A stretch of 11,916 nucleotides of DNA. Source: CAYLLT01 sp964591605. GTDB taxonomy: Bacteria > Planctomycetota > Phycisphaerae > UBA1845 > PWPN01. A model generated the notes under the pieces. That model ran no database searches, was not told the DNA's origin, and worked only from the letters and a program-made list of their open reading frames with translations. Position numbers and translations under genes: made by a program. The stretch lies in the NCBI GenBank assembly GCA_964591605.1, contig CAZQEN010000241.1:1-11916 (forward strand), read 5' to 3'. Below, one piece after another: positions 1 through 6,737 of this stretch. How positions within the stretch are numbered: the stretch's first letter is position 1; every line of letters begins with the position of its first letter.

Positions 1-1
1 C

Positions 2-151
2 GGCGTCGGCGATTTCTATCGTACGTTCCAGGTGAGCGAAGCGATTGACTCGAGCCGCATCTCGGCCGAGTACAGGGACGGCGTCCTGATCCTGCATCTG
101 CCGAAGGTCGAGCAGGCCAGGCCGCGCAAGATCTCGGTCAAGATGGGTTAA
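2..151 (+). CDS. Small heat-shock protein (Hsp20/alpha-crystallin family), C-terminal fragment, 5' end outside window
   Basis: An open frame enters from the left edge and encodes 49 residues before a TAA stop. The peptide has the typical end of an alpha-crystallin domain: an FYRTFQV strand, then the conserved AEYRDGVLILHLPK beta-strand/turn region, then a short tail with an I-x-V motif (KISVK), which in this family docks into a groove of a neighbouring subunit during oligomer assembly. Hsp20 proteins are ATP-independent holdases that bind unfolding proteins in the cytoplasm. A second Hsp20 gene starts 102 bp downstream on the same strand and carries the closely similar motif AEYRNGVLTIRLKK, so this is a tandem pair, probably co-transcribed. 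The start and N-terminal arm are not visible. Confidence 0.9.
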   Translation, partial: GVGDFYRTFQVSEAIDSSRISAEYRDGVLILHLPKVEQARPRKISVKMG

Positions 152-253
152 CCAGGGAGGCGGGAGCGGTCACCGCCCATGGCCGTCCCGCAGCGAAGGT
201 GTTCAGTCGGGTTCCCATTGAGCGAAAGCCAAACTCGAAGGGAGGAGTGATCG

Positions 254-748
254 ATGAACCTGATACCGTGGCGAAACAAGGAGCTGGAGGATGAAGGGCT
301 GGGCAGGCGAGAACTGGCCCGCTTCGAGCCCTTCCGGTTTCGATCGCAGATCGATCGGCTGTTCGACCGGTTTCTCTCAGGCGACTGGGATTGGGAGCGG
401 GACTTCGGTCTGGGCGCCTGGGGACCGGCCGTCGATGTGACGGAAGATGAGAAGGAAGTCACCGTCCGGGCGGAGATCCCCGGGGTTGACGCCAAAGACC
501 TCGACGTGTCGGTCACCGCGAACACGCTGACGATCTCCGGCGAGAAGAAACAGGAGAACGAGCAGAAGGGCAAGGGTTACTATCACTCGGAGCGCCGCAC
601 CGGTTCGTTCCGGCGCACGCTGACGCTGCCGCCGTATGTTCTGGCGGACCAGGCGCAGGCGGAGTACAGGAACGGCGTCCTCACCATCCGCCTGAAGAAG
701 GACGAATCCGCCGTGGGCAAACGGGTGCCGGTGAAGGCGAGTCAGTGA
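254..748 (+). CDS. hsp20: Small heat-shock protein, Hsp20/alpha-crystallin family
   Basis: The 164-residue product is of ordinary length for a bacterial Hsp20. An N-terminal arm (residues 1-57) is rich in charged and aromatic residues and contains DRLFDRFLSGDWDW, similar to the amphipathic arm of this family. The alpha-crystallin domain spans about residues 58-148: GPAVDVTEDEKEVTVRAEIPG opens it, the loop GYYHSERRTGSFRRTLTLPP is characteristic, and AEYRNGVLTIRLKK closes it. The C-terminal tail has the R-V-P-V variant of the I-x-I motif. It should act as an ATP-independent holdase in the cytoplasm. The ATG at 254 is supported by a strong Shine-Dalgarno GGAGGAG at 241-247 with a 6-nt gap. It lies 102 bp after another hsp20 gene; tandem copies of this family are common. 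No heat-shock operator such as CIRCE or ROSE is visible upstream. Confidence 0.95.
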   Translation: MNLIPWRNKELEDEGLGRRELARFEPFRFRSQIDRLFDRFLSGDWDWERDFGLGAWGPAVDVTEDEKEVTVRAEIPGVDAKDLDVSVTANTLTISGEKKQENEQKGKGYYHSERRTGSFRRTLTLPPYVLADQAQAEYRNGVLTIRLKKDESAVGKRVPVKASQ

Positions 749-755
749 CGGCGGC

Positions 756-780
756 AATCTCGGGTTCGAAACCTGAGATT
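756..780 (+). terminator. Possible hairpin terminator after hsp20
   Basis: Eight bases after the hsp20 stop codon lies a near-perfect inverted repeat: AATCTCGGGTT and AACCTGAGATT flank the three bases CGA, giving an 11-bp stem with one G-U pair. It is not followed by a T-run, so it is not a textbook intrinsic terminator; it may act as an mRNA 3' stabiliser or support Rho-dependent ending. Confidence 0.4.
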
Positions 781-864
781 CCCGACCCTGAGCCTGAGGT
801 GTCGATTATCCGATGAGGGGGAACCGCCTCAATTGTGTCGGCGTTGATGCGGTATCCTGACGAA

Positions 865-936
865 GCCCGGAGCGCGAGCGAAGAGTTGGCGTGTTTGCGG
901 CACGCGGCCCGCCAACCCCTCGCTGGCGCTTCGGGC
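865..936. repeat. Imperfect long inverted repeat of a dispersed intergenic family
   Basis: The segment 865-890 (beginning GCCCGGAGCGCGAGCGA) is an imperfect reverse complement of 911-936 (ending TCGCTGGCGCTTCGGGC), so the region can fold into a long stem with about 20 bases in the loop. The right arm contains the 17-mer CCCTCGCTGGCGCTTCG (917-933), which recurs exactly, in the opposite orientation, at 10555-10571 in another spacer. This marks it as a member of a dispersed intergenic family rather than a local accident. It overlaps the first 18-bp tandem unit. Confidence 0.6.
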
Positions 937-978
937 TCTATTGGCGCTTCGGGTTTTATTGGTGCTTGGGGCTCTATT
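925..978. repeat. Three-copy 18-bp tandem repeat
   Basis: Three adjacent 18-bp units lie at 925-942 (GGCGCTTCGGGCTCTATT), 943-960 and 961-978. The second differs from the first at two positions and the third at two. The rest of the 749-1048 spacer between the convergent hsp20 and DUF362 genes holds no gene that I can support. The 18-bp length would allow a hexapeptide repeat in any frame, but no start site or family similarity supports translation. Confidence 0.8.
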
Positions 979-1048
979 GTTGGCACTGCGGAAGCTATCC
1001 GGGCGTGAAATCCTCACCACCCGCGTCTGATTCTCGGGTGGCGGCCGC

Positions 1049-2044
1049 TCAAATGATCAGCGCGGTTTGCGTGCTGACGACCTGGAACGGCGTCCGCACG
1101 GCTGCGATGGGCTCGCCGCGCTGCTCGACGCTGGTTTCGAGCACCGGGCCGATGAGGCCGGCCGCCCGGCGCAGGTAATCGATGCGCTCGGGGGCCAGGC
1201 CCATCACCCGCGCGGCGGTCGCATCGACGGCCGCAGCGTTGTCACCCATGACGATGACGCCGACGTCGATGGGCGTGCCGCGGACCGGCCCGTCGCCCTC
1301 GAGCCCCACCACCCCGTCGATAATCGCGTAATCGACCGGGCGCGTGAGGTTGAAATCGATCACCGCCGGGTGCAGCCCGCGCAGGTGGAAGGTGTTTCGC
1401 GGCCAGCCGTACGCCAGGCTCGAGACGGTGCCGAACATGTTCTTCATGGCGAGCGACGCCCCCGCCCAGTGATGGGTTTTCATTTTCGGCAGCGACATGA
1501 GGATATCCGCTTCGACCGCCGGGCGAGAGAAGTAGAGCAAGGCGTCAGGCAGGTTGCCGCCAGCGTTGGGCCGGTGCACCATTTCCGCGAGATTGAGGTC
1601 GATGAACGGCAGGTGATGCCCGCGAAGCAGCGGGGTGAGGCCGATCGCGTCCACGATCTGCCAGGCGTCCCGCTGGAGGGCGGGCCCGTCGGCCACAATG
1701 ACCTCGGCCGCGCCGCGCCGGCGGACGGCTTCGGCGACGGCCACGATGATGGCCGGGTGCGTCGTGATCGGCTTTCCTTCGCGTGGCAGGTCCACGAGGT
1801 TGGGTTTGAGCAGCACGCGTTTGCCGGCCATGTCGGGGGGCGGTACGAGGGCGAAGCCGTTTTCGATCGCCGCGAGCAGCCCGTCGCCGTAATCCGTGGG
1901 GATGATGGCTGTGGACGCCCGCATGCCGCGATCGTCCGGCAGGATTCCGGCGCATCCGCTCAGGGCCAGCGAGGCGGCCGCGGCGGTGGATGCTTTCAGC
2001 AGCTCGCGGCGGGTCAGGCGGACATGGCGGTCGAGATCATCCAT
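1049..2044 (-). CDS. DUF362 family protein with Tat lipoprotein signal
   Basis: The 331-residue protein starts with a twin-arginine signal: TRRELLK at residues 11-17, a small-residue hydrophobic stretch, and a lipobox LSGC with Cys31. It is therefore probably exported folded and lipid-anchored. The rest matches the DUF362 family: KPNLVD near residue 80, PKMKTHHWAGASLAMKN at about 186-202, YAIIDGVVGLEGDGP at about 239-253, and GDNAAAVDATAARVMG at about 268-282. The family often lies next to, or is fused with, 4Fe-4S ferredoxin domains, but no Cys-rich cluster motif is seen here. The biochemical role of DUF362 is not settled and I do not assign one. The start has a Shine-Dalgarno-like AGAGG eight bases upstream. 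The gene begins 12 bp after the stop of the prenyltransferase-repeat gene on the same strand, so the two form an operon and probably work together. Confidence 0.88.
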   Translation of the reverse strand: MDDLDRHVRLTRRELLKASTAAAASLALSGCAGILPDDRGMRASTAIIPTDYGDGLLAAIENGFALVPPPDMAGKRVLLKPNLVDLPREGKPITTHPAIIVAVAEAVRRRGAAEVIVADGPALQRDAWQIVDAIGLTPLLRGHHLPFIDLNLAEMVHRPNAGGNLPDALLYFSRPAVEADILMSLPKMKTHHWAGASLAMKNMFGTVSSLAYGWPRNTFHLRGLHPAVIDFNLTRPVDYAIIDGVVGLEGDGPVRGTPIDVGVIVMGDNAAAVDATAARVMGLAPERIDYLRRAAGLIGPVLETSVEQRGEPIAAVRTPFQVVSTQTALII

Positions 2045-2056
2045 CGAGGTTTCCTC

Positions 2057-2956
2057 TCAAACGCCCGCTCCCTGCACGCGGAACGGGTGTGAGTTCGTTT
2101 CGATCAGCGACAGGAGCGTCAGGGCGGATTCGACGGGTCCGCGCCGCTCGGCGGGTGAGTCGCTCCAGAGGGCCGCGACCTGGCTGCGCTGCTCCGCGTC
2201 GAGCTGTCCCAGTACGCCCAGCGCGGCGGCCGCCCAGCCAAGCGAGAAGAGGGTGGTGAGCTGGCCGAGCTGCGACCGGAGCCACTCGAGCGCGGCGGCC
2301 GTCACGGCGTCCTGCTCATCCGCGAGCGCCAGCAGGGCCAGGGCAGTGGGAACCGCCGCCGGATACAGTTTTCCGCCCAGCACCTCAGGTTCTCCATAGT
2401 TCCATCCGCCATCATCCAGGGCACGGTCCCGCAGCAGGCGTGCCGCCGACCGCACGCGCGGCGAGCCGGCGTGCCCCTGCTGCTTGAGGAAGATCATGGC
2501 CAGGGCGGTCGGTTCGACGAAGCTGAAATCGCCGATGGTCCACGGCCATCCTTCGATCGTCGTGTCGTAGCCGTAAAGCCCGGCGGTGAGCAGCCCGCCG
2601 AACGTGGTGACCGGCGCATTCAGGAGCGCCTCCGCGGCCAGGTCGGCGGCCTGGATTGGGCCCAGACGTGCCAAGGCCATCGCCGCGAGGCTTGTCGTCC
2701 AGCTCGGCTCCTCGTGCACCAGGCCGGCCGTCAGGAAGCCGTCGCCGCGCTGCCGGGCCGCCAGCCATGCGGCCGCACCGCTCACATCCGGCGGCTGTGG
2801 CAGGGCAGACAGGGCGAGGACGGCCAGCGCCGTGGACTCCGTGGACGAGGCCTCACCGCGCCGGTAGGGCCAGCCTCCATCCGCGTTGCGATCGGCCAGG
2901 AGTTCCGATGCGATCGACGCGGACCCGTCGGCGGGCGTCAGGTCAGGATCGGCCAT
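2057..2956 (-). CDS. Prenyltransferase/squalene-oxidase repeat protein (alpha/alpha toroid)
   Basis: The 299-residue protein shows repeated alpha/alpha-barrel units like those of squalene cyclases and prenyltransferase beta subunits. Each has an aromatic G-W or G-F turn followed by a helix of the type STALAVLAL. Clear units are ADGGWPYRRGEASSTESTALAVLAL (split across residues 25-49), RGDGFLTAGL with TSLAAMALARLG at about 70-99, FVEPTALAMIFL at about 146-157, and DDGGWNYGEP with PTALALLAL at about 181-211. The DxDD catalytic motif of squalene-hopene cyclases is absent and the length is about half of a true cyclase, so catalysis of terpene cyclisation is unlikely; a binding or scaffold role is possible. 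No signal peptide is seen. The ATG has an upstream GAGAGG about nine bases away. It is the first gene of a two-gene operon with the exported DUF362 protein and is divergent from the PIN-TRAM gene, 77 bp away. Confidence 0.82.
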   Translation of the reverse strand: MADPDLTPADGSASIASELLADRNADGGWPYRRGEASSTESTALAVLALSALPQPPDVSGAAAWLAARQRGDGFLTAGLVHEEPSWTTSLAAMALARLGPIQAADLAAEALLNAPVTTFGGLLTAGLYGYDTTIEGWPWTIGDFSFVEPTALAMIFLKQQGHAGSPRVRSAARLLRDRALDDGGWNYGEPEVLGGKLYPAAVPTALALLALADEQDAVTAAALEWLRSQLGQLTTLFSLGWAAAALGVLGQLDAEQRSQVAALWSDSPAERRGPVESALTLLSLIETNSHPFRVQGAGV

Positions 2957-3033
2957 GGTCTTCTACCTCTCTGCGGGGTATACTGCAGCATGCCCACGCA
3001 GTACGCAGTTTGCCCCGCTCCCGGGAGTTCACC
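2957..3033. promoter_or_regulatory. Divergent intergenic promoter region
   Basis: This 77-bp spacer separates two divergent transcription units and must hold at least one promoter unless transcripts begin inside genes. A palindromic GTATAC core at 2978-2983 gives a -10-like TATACT (2979-2984) for the + direction and TATACC for the minus direction. No good -35 hexamer stands at 16-18 bp on either side, so the exact promoters are uncertain. The Shine-Dalgarno GGGAG for the + gene is at its right end. Confidence 0.3.
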
Positions 3034-4143
3034 ATGCTGCTGACCGTTCTGCGAGCCATTTTCCTGTTGCTGGTTGCTGCCGTCGCAGTGAAGGTGGCGG
3101 AGTACGTCATCGAGGTCATTCCCTACCCCATGGCCATCCTGAGCCTCGGCCTGGTGGTCGCGGGTATTCTGATTGCCATCGATGTGCTCATCCCCCAGAA
3201 ATCGCTCCTGGCGATCTCGGCCGTGTTTTTCGGCGGGTTGGTGGGTCTGCTCATCGCCTATCTCGCGACCTTCATCCTGGACCTGTTCACGACGGCCTAC
3301 CGCGAAACGATCATGAATTACTTCCTGATCAACTCCATCGATCGATTCCGGGAGCTGATCAGCGCGCTTCACGTGTTCATCGGCATTGTTTCCTGTTATT
3401 TCGCGATCAGCTTCATTCTCCAGACCAAAGATGATATCCGCTTTGTGATTCCATACATCGAATTTGCCAAGGAGCGCAAGGGTTCTCACCCCATCATTCT
3501 CGACACCTCGGTGATCATCGACGGGCGCATCGTCGATATCCTCGAGACCTGGCGTCTCGACGTGGCGGTGGTGATCCCGCGGTTCGTTCTCCATGAGCTG
3601 CAGATGATCGCCGACAGCGGGGACAAGCTCAAACGCAACCGGGGGCGCCGCGGCCTCGATATCGTCAATAAACTGCAGGCCAACCCGCGGCTCGACGTGC
3701 AGTTCGAGGACACCCGTCTGAGCCGCGAAGAGGCGGCCGAGCCGGTGGATCAGCAGCTTGTGACCCTGGCCAAGAAGATGGACGGCCGCATCGTCACCAA
3801 TGACTACAATCTCAATAAGGTCGCCCAGATCCGCGGGGTCGAGGTGATCAATATCAACGAGCTCGCCAACGCGCTCAAGCCCGTCTTCCTGCCCGGCGAG
3901 TCGATGACGGTCAAGATCATCAAGCCGGGCGAAGAACCGGGCCAGGGCGTGGGCTACCTGGAAGACGGCACGATGGTGGTGGTCGAGGGCGGCCGCGACC
4001 GGATCGGGGAAACGATCCCGATCATGGTGACGAGCATGCTCCAGACGAGTGCCGGGCGCATGGTGTTCGGGCGCACCGAAGCGACGGGACCCAGCGCCGA
4101 TCGGGCGGGGGGGCGTCGTCGCGGATCAGGCGCAGCAAGCTGA
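3034..4143 (+). CDS. Membrane-anchored PIN-TRAM domain protein (YacL-like)
   Basis: The 369-residue protein combines an N-terminal membrane part with a PIN nuclease-like domain and a TRAM RNA-binding domain, the architecture of Bacillus YacL. About four hydrophobic segments lie at residues 4-24, 33-53, 57-86 and 107-130. The PIN domain (about 152-280) has ILDTSVIIDGRIVDI with Asp157, HELQMIAD with Glu189, Asp239 in VDQQL, and TNDYNLNKV with Asp257, so the acidic metal-binding set is intact. The TRAM domain (about 286-347) ends with MLQTSAGRMVFGR. PIN domains usually cleave RNA, and TRAM binds RNA; a membrane-associated RNA-processing role is likely, but the substrate is unknown. I chose the ATG at 3034 because it follows GGGAG with a 6-nt gap and gives the family's usual N-terminus; the frame stays open upstream, but the added sequence has no family likeness. 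The last 20 residues are a basic low-complexity tail. Confidence 0.93.
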   Translation: MLLTVLRAIFLLLVAAVAVKVAEYVIEVIPYPMAILSLGLVVAGILIAIDVLIPQKSLLAISAVFFGGLVGLLIAYLATFILDLFTTAYRETIMNYFLINSIDRFRELISALHVFIGIVSCYFAISFILQTKDDIRFVIPYIEFAKERKGSHPIILDTSVIIDGRIVDILETWRLDVAVVIPRFVLHELQMIADSGDKLKRNRGRRGLDIVNKLQANPRLDVQFEDTRLSREEAAEPVDQQLVTLAKKMDGRIVTNDYNLNKVAQIRGVEVININELANALKPVFLPGESMTVKIIKPGEEPGQGVGYLEDGTMVVVEGGRDRIGETIPIMVTSMLQTSAGRMVFGRTEATGPSADRAGGRRRGSGAAS

Positions 4144-4166
4144 AGGGAAGTCGTCAGGAATCGCTC

Positions 4167-5285
4167 GTGCAAAGCCCAGCCCACTGGTCACGCCGCAAGT
4201 TTCTGAGCACCCGGGGCCTCGCCTCCAGCGCGGGAGGTTTCCTGGGCGCGCTTTTTTCCGAGCCCCGCGGACCGGGCAATCTCCAACCGCAGATCGGCCG
4301 CGGCCACTGCTGCGTGGCCCGCCGTGCCATGGCGTGCGAGTTCGGCATCTATCTCCCCGAGGACACGCCCCGGCCGGTCGAGGCGGCCCAGACCGCTCTG
4401 GATGAAATCGAGGTCATGGAGGACCTGCTCACGGTGTATCGCGCGGACAGCGCGATGAGTTACGTCAACGACCATGCGGCGGAGCGGCCCGTTCGCGTGG
4501 ACGCCCGGCTGTTTGCCGTGCTCAAGCGGGCGGCCGAGCTGACGCAGCAAACCGGCGGCGCGTTCGACGCATCCGCCGGCGCTCTGGTGAAGGTGTGGGG
4601 CTTTTTCCGGGGCCCGCGCCGGGTGCCGTCGGAGGCGGAGCGGATCGAGGCGCTGTCCCGCAGCGGCATGGGCCACGTCCGCCTGGACGAAGCGGAGATG
4701 ACCGTTCATTTCGACAGGCCGGGCGTGGAATTCAACCTGGGGAGCATCGGCAAGGGCTATGCCATCGATCAGGCGATTCTGCGGGCCCGCGAGCGCCATG
4801 GGGTCAGGGCCGCCCTCATGCAGGGGGGGTGCAGCAGCCTCTACGGGCTCGGCTCGCCGCGGGGCGATGGGCGGGGGTGGCTGGTGGGCATTGAAAACCC
4901 CTACAATCCCCGGGAGAACGCGGCGAGGGTCCGCCTGCTGAACAAGGCCATGGGGACGTCCGGGACGGCGAACCAGTACTTCGAGCACGAGGGCCGCCGG
5001 TACGGGCACGTTCTGGATCCCCGCAGCGGGTGGCCGGCGGACGATGTGGCGGCCGTCTCGGTCGTGGCCGACGACGCGGCGACGGCGGATGCGCTGTCCA
5101 CCGGGCTGTTCGTGCTCGGGCTCGACAAAGCCGTCGAGTTCTGCCAGAATCATCCGGAGATTTCCGCGTTCATCGTGCTCAAGCCCGATGCCGGCCCGGC
5201 CCCGACAGGCCGGCCACGCGTTCTGACGCTCAACGTGCCGCCGATGGATGTCCAGATCAGCCCCGAGTTTGCCGCGGTCGTCTGA
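4167..5285 (+). CDS. apbE: FAD:protein FMN transferase, ApbE family, Tat-exported
   Basis: The 372-residue protein starts at GTG 4167, preceded by AGGAA with a 6-nt gap, and opens with a twin-arginine signal (SRRKFL, residues 8-13). ApbE enzymes attach FMN from FAD covalently to a Thr or Ser in exported redox proteins such as NqrB/C, RnfG or FMN-binding domain proteins. Visible motifs are RRAMACEFGIYL (52-63), GAFDASAGALVKVWGF (131-146), FNLGSIGKGYAID (189-201), ALMQGGCSSLYGLGS (216-230), GTSGTANQYF (263-272), GHVLDPRSGWP (280-290) with His281, and ADALSTGLFVLG (307-318) with the Mg-binding Asp308. Position 222 in the usual GGD/GGN motif is Cys. The gene lies 23 bp after the PIN-TRAM gene and may be co-transcribed. 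No obvious flavinylated substrate is encoded in the window, although the partners may lie elsewhere. Confidence 0.93.
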   Translation: MQSPAHWSRRKFLSTRGLASSAGGFLGALFSEPRGPGNLQPQIGRGHCCVARRAMACEFGIYLPEDTPRPVEAAQTALDEIEVMEDLLTVYRADSAMSYVNDHAAERPVRVDARLFAVLKRAAELTQQTGGAFDASAGALVKVWGFFRGPRRVPSEAERIEALSRSGMGHVRLDEAEMTVHFDRPGVEFNLGSIGKGYAIDQAILRARERHGVRAALMQGGCSSLYGLGSPRGDGRGWLVGIENPYNPRENAARVRLLNKAMGTSGTANQYFEHEGRRYGHVLDPRSGWPADDVAAVSVVADDAATADALSTGLFVLGLDKAVEFCQNHPEISAFIVLKPDAGPAPTGRPRVLTLNVPPMDVQISPEFAAVV

Positions 5286-5434
5286 AACGCGAGTGGTGCG
5301 GGTGTGACAGGGCACGAAAATGTCATCAAGTCGGCGGATTTCAGCAAAAAACCTGCCGCCGGTCGGCGCTGGAGCGGGTATCAGACGAAGAAGCCGCATC
5401 TTAAGCTGTGCTTCTCGAGAGGTGTGAGTCAAAC

Positions 5435-6223
5435 ATGCCAGAATTGAAGCTCAACCCCAAATACCGGCCCCGCGTGGCCGCGGTGACCGGCTGGACGATC
5501 CTGTTCTTTGTCCTCCTGCGCGTCGCGATCGGATGGCACTTCCTGTACGAAGGCATCTACAAGATCAAATCCGGCACGTTCTCGGCCACCCCCTATCTGC
5601 TCGCTTCCGTGGGCCCGCTCAAGCCGTATTTCCGCAAGATGGTGGATGACGCCGACGGTTTTGAGCGGATGGGCGTGGTCCGCGGGGAGAACGGCGAGAT
5701 CGTCGAGATCAAACCCGACTATCAGAAGGCCGAGATCGACAAGCGGGTCAAGCTGATCCAGGGTTTCTACGGGCTCTCGGCCGAGCAGAAGAAGGTCCTG
5801 GACAGCATCGCCCAACAGAAGAAGGAAGAGCTCGACGTGATGTATGGCCTGGTGGCCACCACGCGTCCGGTGCTGGACGGGCCGGCGGGCCAGCCGACCG
5901 GACAGATCATCGAGACGAAAGAGACCGATCTGCTGAATCAGATCATCGCGTATGATAACCTCCTCAAGCAGGTGGCGGCCGAGGAGAAGTCGCACGATCC
6001 CAAATACCTCCAGCAGCGGATGGAGTACAACGTCACGAAGATCAACGCGGCGCGCAATGCGATCCTCACCAGAATCGAGGAACCCATCAAAGGGTCGCCG
6101 GATCACTTCAAGCCGCGGGTGGCACCGCTCAACGCGATCCAGGTCGATCTGCTGGCCAAACTGAGTCCAGAGGATCGCAATTATCTGCTCAACAAGTACA
6201 AGAATCCCCCGGCGTGGAGCTGA
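5435..6223 (+). CDS. DoxX-like membrane protein, N-terminal part (TM1 plus large insert), likely frameshifted
   Basis: The frame encodes 262 residues from the ATG at 5435, which has the purine-rich GAGAGGTGTGAG upstream; a GTG at 5408 would add nine residues but has no better ribosome site. Residues 18-43 form one transmembrane helix with the DoxX-like signature LLRVAIGWHFLYEGIYKI. Residues 44-262 are hydrophilic, charged and helix-rich, without hydrophobic segments. A normal DoxX protein has four transmembrane helices; here the other three are in the next frame, which overlaps by 10 bp. The most likely reading is one protein broken by a single-base change in the C run at 6206-6210. DoxX proteins are linked to respiratory quinol or thiol/redox processes in the envelope, but this insert-bearing type has no settled function. 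It precedes an exported Gfo/Idh oxidoreductase. Confidence 0.75.
   Translation: MPELKLNPKYRPRVAAVTGWTILFFVLLRVAIGWHFLYEGIYKIKSGTFSATPYLLASVGPLKPYFRKMVDDADGFERMGVVRGENGEIVEIKPDYQKAEIDKRVKLIQGFYGLSAEQKKVLDSIAQQKKEELDVMYGLVATTRPVLDGPAGQPTGQIIETKETDLLNQIIAYDNLLKQVAAEEKSHDPKYLQQRMEYNVTKINAARNAILTRIEEPIKGSPDHFKPRVAPLNAIQVDLLAKLSPEDRNYLLNKYKNPPAWS
6206..6216 (+). other. Apparent frameshift site in the DoxX-like gene
   Basis: The first frame reads AAT CCC CCG GCG TGG AGC TGA and stops. The second frame needs one extra base: with six C instead of five, the reading becomes AAT CCC CCC GGC GTG GAG CTG ACC, giving NPPGVELTSEQ and joining both halves without a stop. The GTG at 6214, the only early start of the second frame, has no Shine-Dalgarno before it (AAGAATCCCCCGGC). 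Options are a sequencing or assembly error in the C run, a real mutation, ribosomal slippage, or reinitiation with a 10-bp overlap. I rank these in that order. Confidence 0.65.
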
Positions 6224-6729
6224 CCTCCGAGCAGCTCGCCCGCGGCCCGCTGCCCATGCCGCAGGCCACGCATTTCCCGGGCGAACAGCTCGCCAAACTG
6301 GGGATACCCTATAAGACCACGACGCGCACCGAGTGGCAGGACCTGGGCATGATGTTCGGACTGGTCGCGATCGGGGCGTGCCTGGTGCTCGGGCTGTTCA
6401 CGCGGTTTGCGGCCTTTTGTGGGGTGATCTTCCTGGCGATGTTCTATTTTTCGATGCCGCCCTGGCCGGGCGTGCCGGCGGTGCCGCCGCAGGAAGGGAA
6501 TTACCTGATCGTCAACAAGAACCTGATCGAGCTTGTCGCGTGCCTGATGATCATGAGCTCGCGGGTCGGCCGGTGGATCGGTCTCGACGCGTTCCTGGGC
6601 GCCATCCGAGATCGGCGCAGACGCCGGAAGGCCGAGCGAGAGGCGATTCATCTGGCCCAGAGCCCCAGGGACAGCGTGTATATTCCGGGCGTCACCCGCC
6701 CCGGCGGCCGCGAAGCCGCGCGGGTGTGA
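6214..6729 (+). CDS. DoxX-like membrane protein, C-terminal part (TM2-TM4)
   Basis: The frame encodes 171 residues from a GTG. After a 43-residue hydrophilic lead come three hydrophobic segments: about 44-62 (LGMMFGLVAIGACLVLGLF), 65-83 (FAAFCGVIFLAMFYFSMPP) and 103-124 (NLIELVACLMIMSS and onward). LVLGLFTRFAA is a strong DoxX TM2/TM3 signature, and EGNYLIVNKNLIEL precedes the last helix as in planctomycete DoxX-like proteins. The C-terminal tail (about 131-171) is strongly basic (RDRRRRRKAERE) and should be cytoplasmic. With the single helix of the preceding frame this completes the four-helix DoxX bundle, which argues that the two frames were one gene. Confidence 0.78.
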   Translation: MELTSEQLARGPLPMPQATHFPGEQLAKLGIPYKTTTRTEWQDLGMMFGLVAIGACLVLGLFTRFAAFCGVIFLAMFYFSMPPWPGVPAVPPQEGNYLIVNKNLIELVACLMIMSSRVGRWIGLDAFLGAIRDRRRRRKAEREAIHLAQSPRDSVYIPGVTRPGGREAARV

Positions 6730-6737
6730 GCGGATGC

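Noticed and set aside
761..790. tRNA T-arm-like sequence CGGGTTCGAAACCTG followed by a plausible acceptor strand
   Set aside because: The 65 bases before it are the end of the hsp20 coding sequence and contain no matching acceptor, D or anticodon arms. The segment is better explained as a simple hairpin.
681..1020. Open frames through the 18-bp repeat with hexapeptide repeats such as IKPEAP or RFGLYW
   Set aside because: The repeat length (a multiple of three) creates the peptide repeat automatically, the frames overlap hsp20 or run into DUF362, and no ribosome site or family likeness supports translation.
2656..3033. Upstream extension of the PIN-TRAM protein by 126 residues
   Set aside because: The extra stretch is antisense to the prenyltransferase-repeat gene, has no family similarity, and the ATG at 3034 has a good ribosome site and gives the family's usual N-terminus.
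5344..5378. Minus-strand intrinsic terminator: GC-rich hairpin CGCCGACCGGCG followed by six T
   Set aside because: The T-run is separated from the stem by several bases, the stem is only four to five pairs, and no minus-strand gene ends there.
4188..5432. Long minus-strand frame opposite apbE, and similar long frames opposite the PIN-TRAM, Gfo/Idh and SDR genes
   Set aside because: They are antisense shadows caused by GC-rich third codon positions; translations are rich in Arg, Ala, His and Pro without recognisable domains, while the + strand frames have clear motifs.
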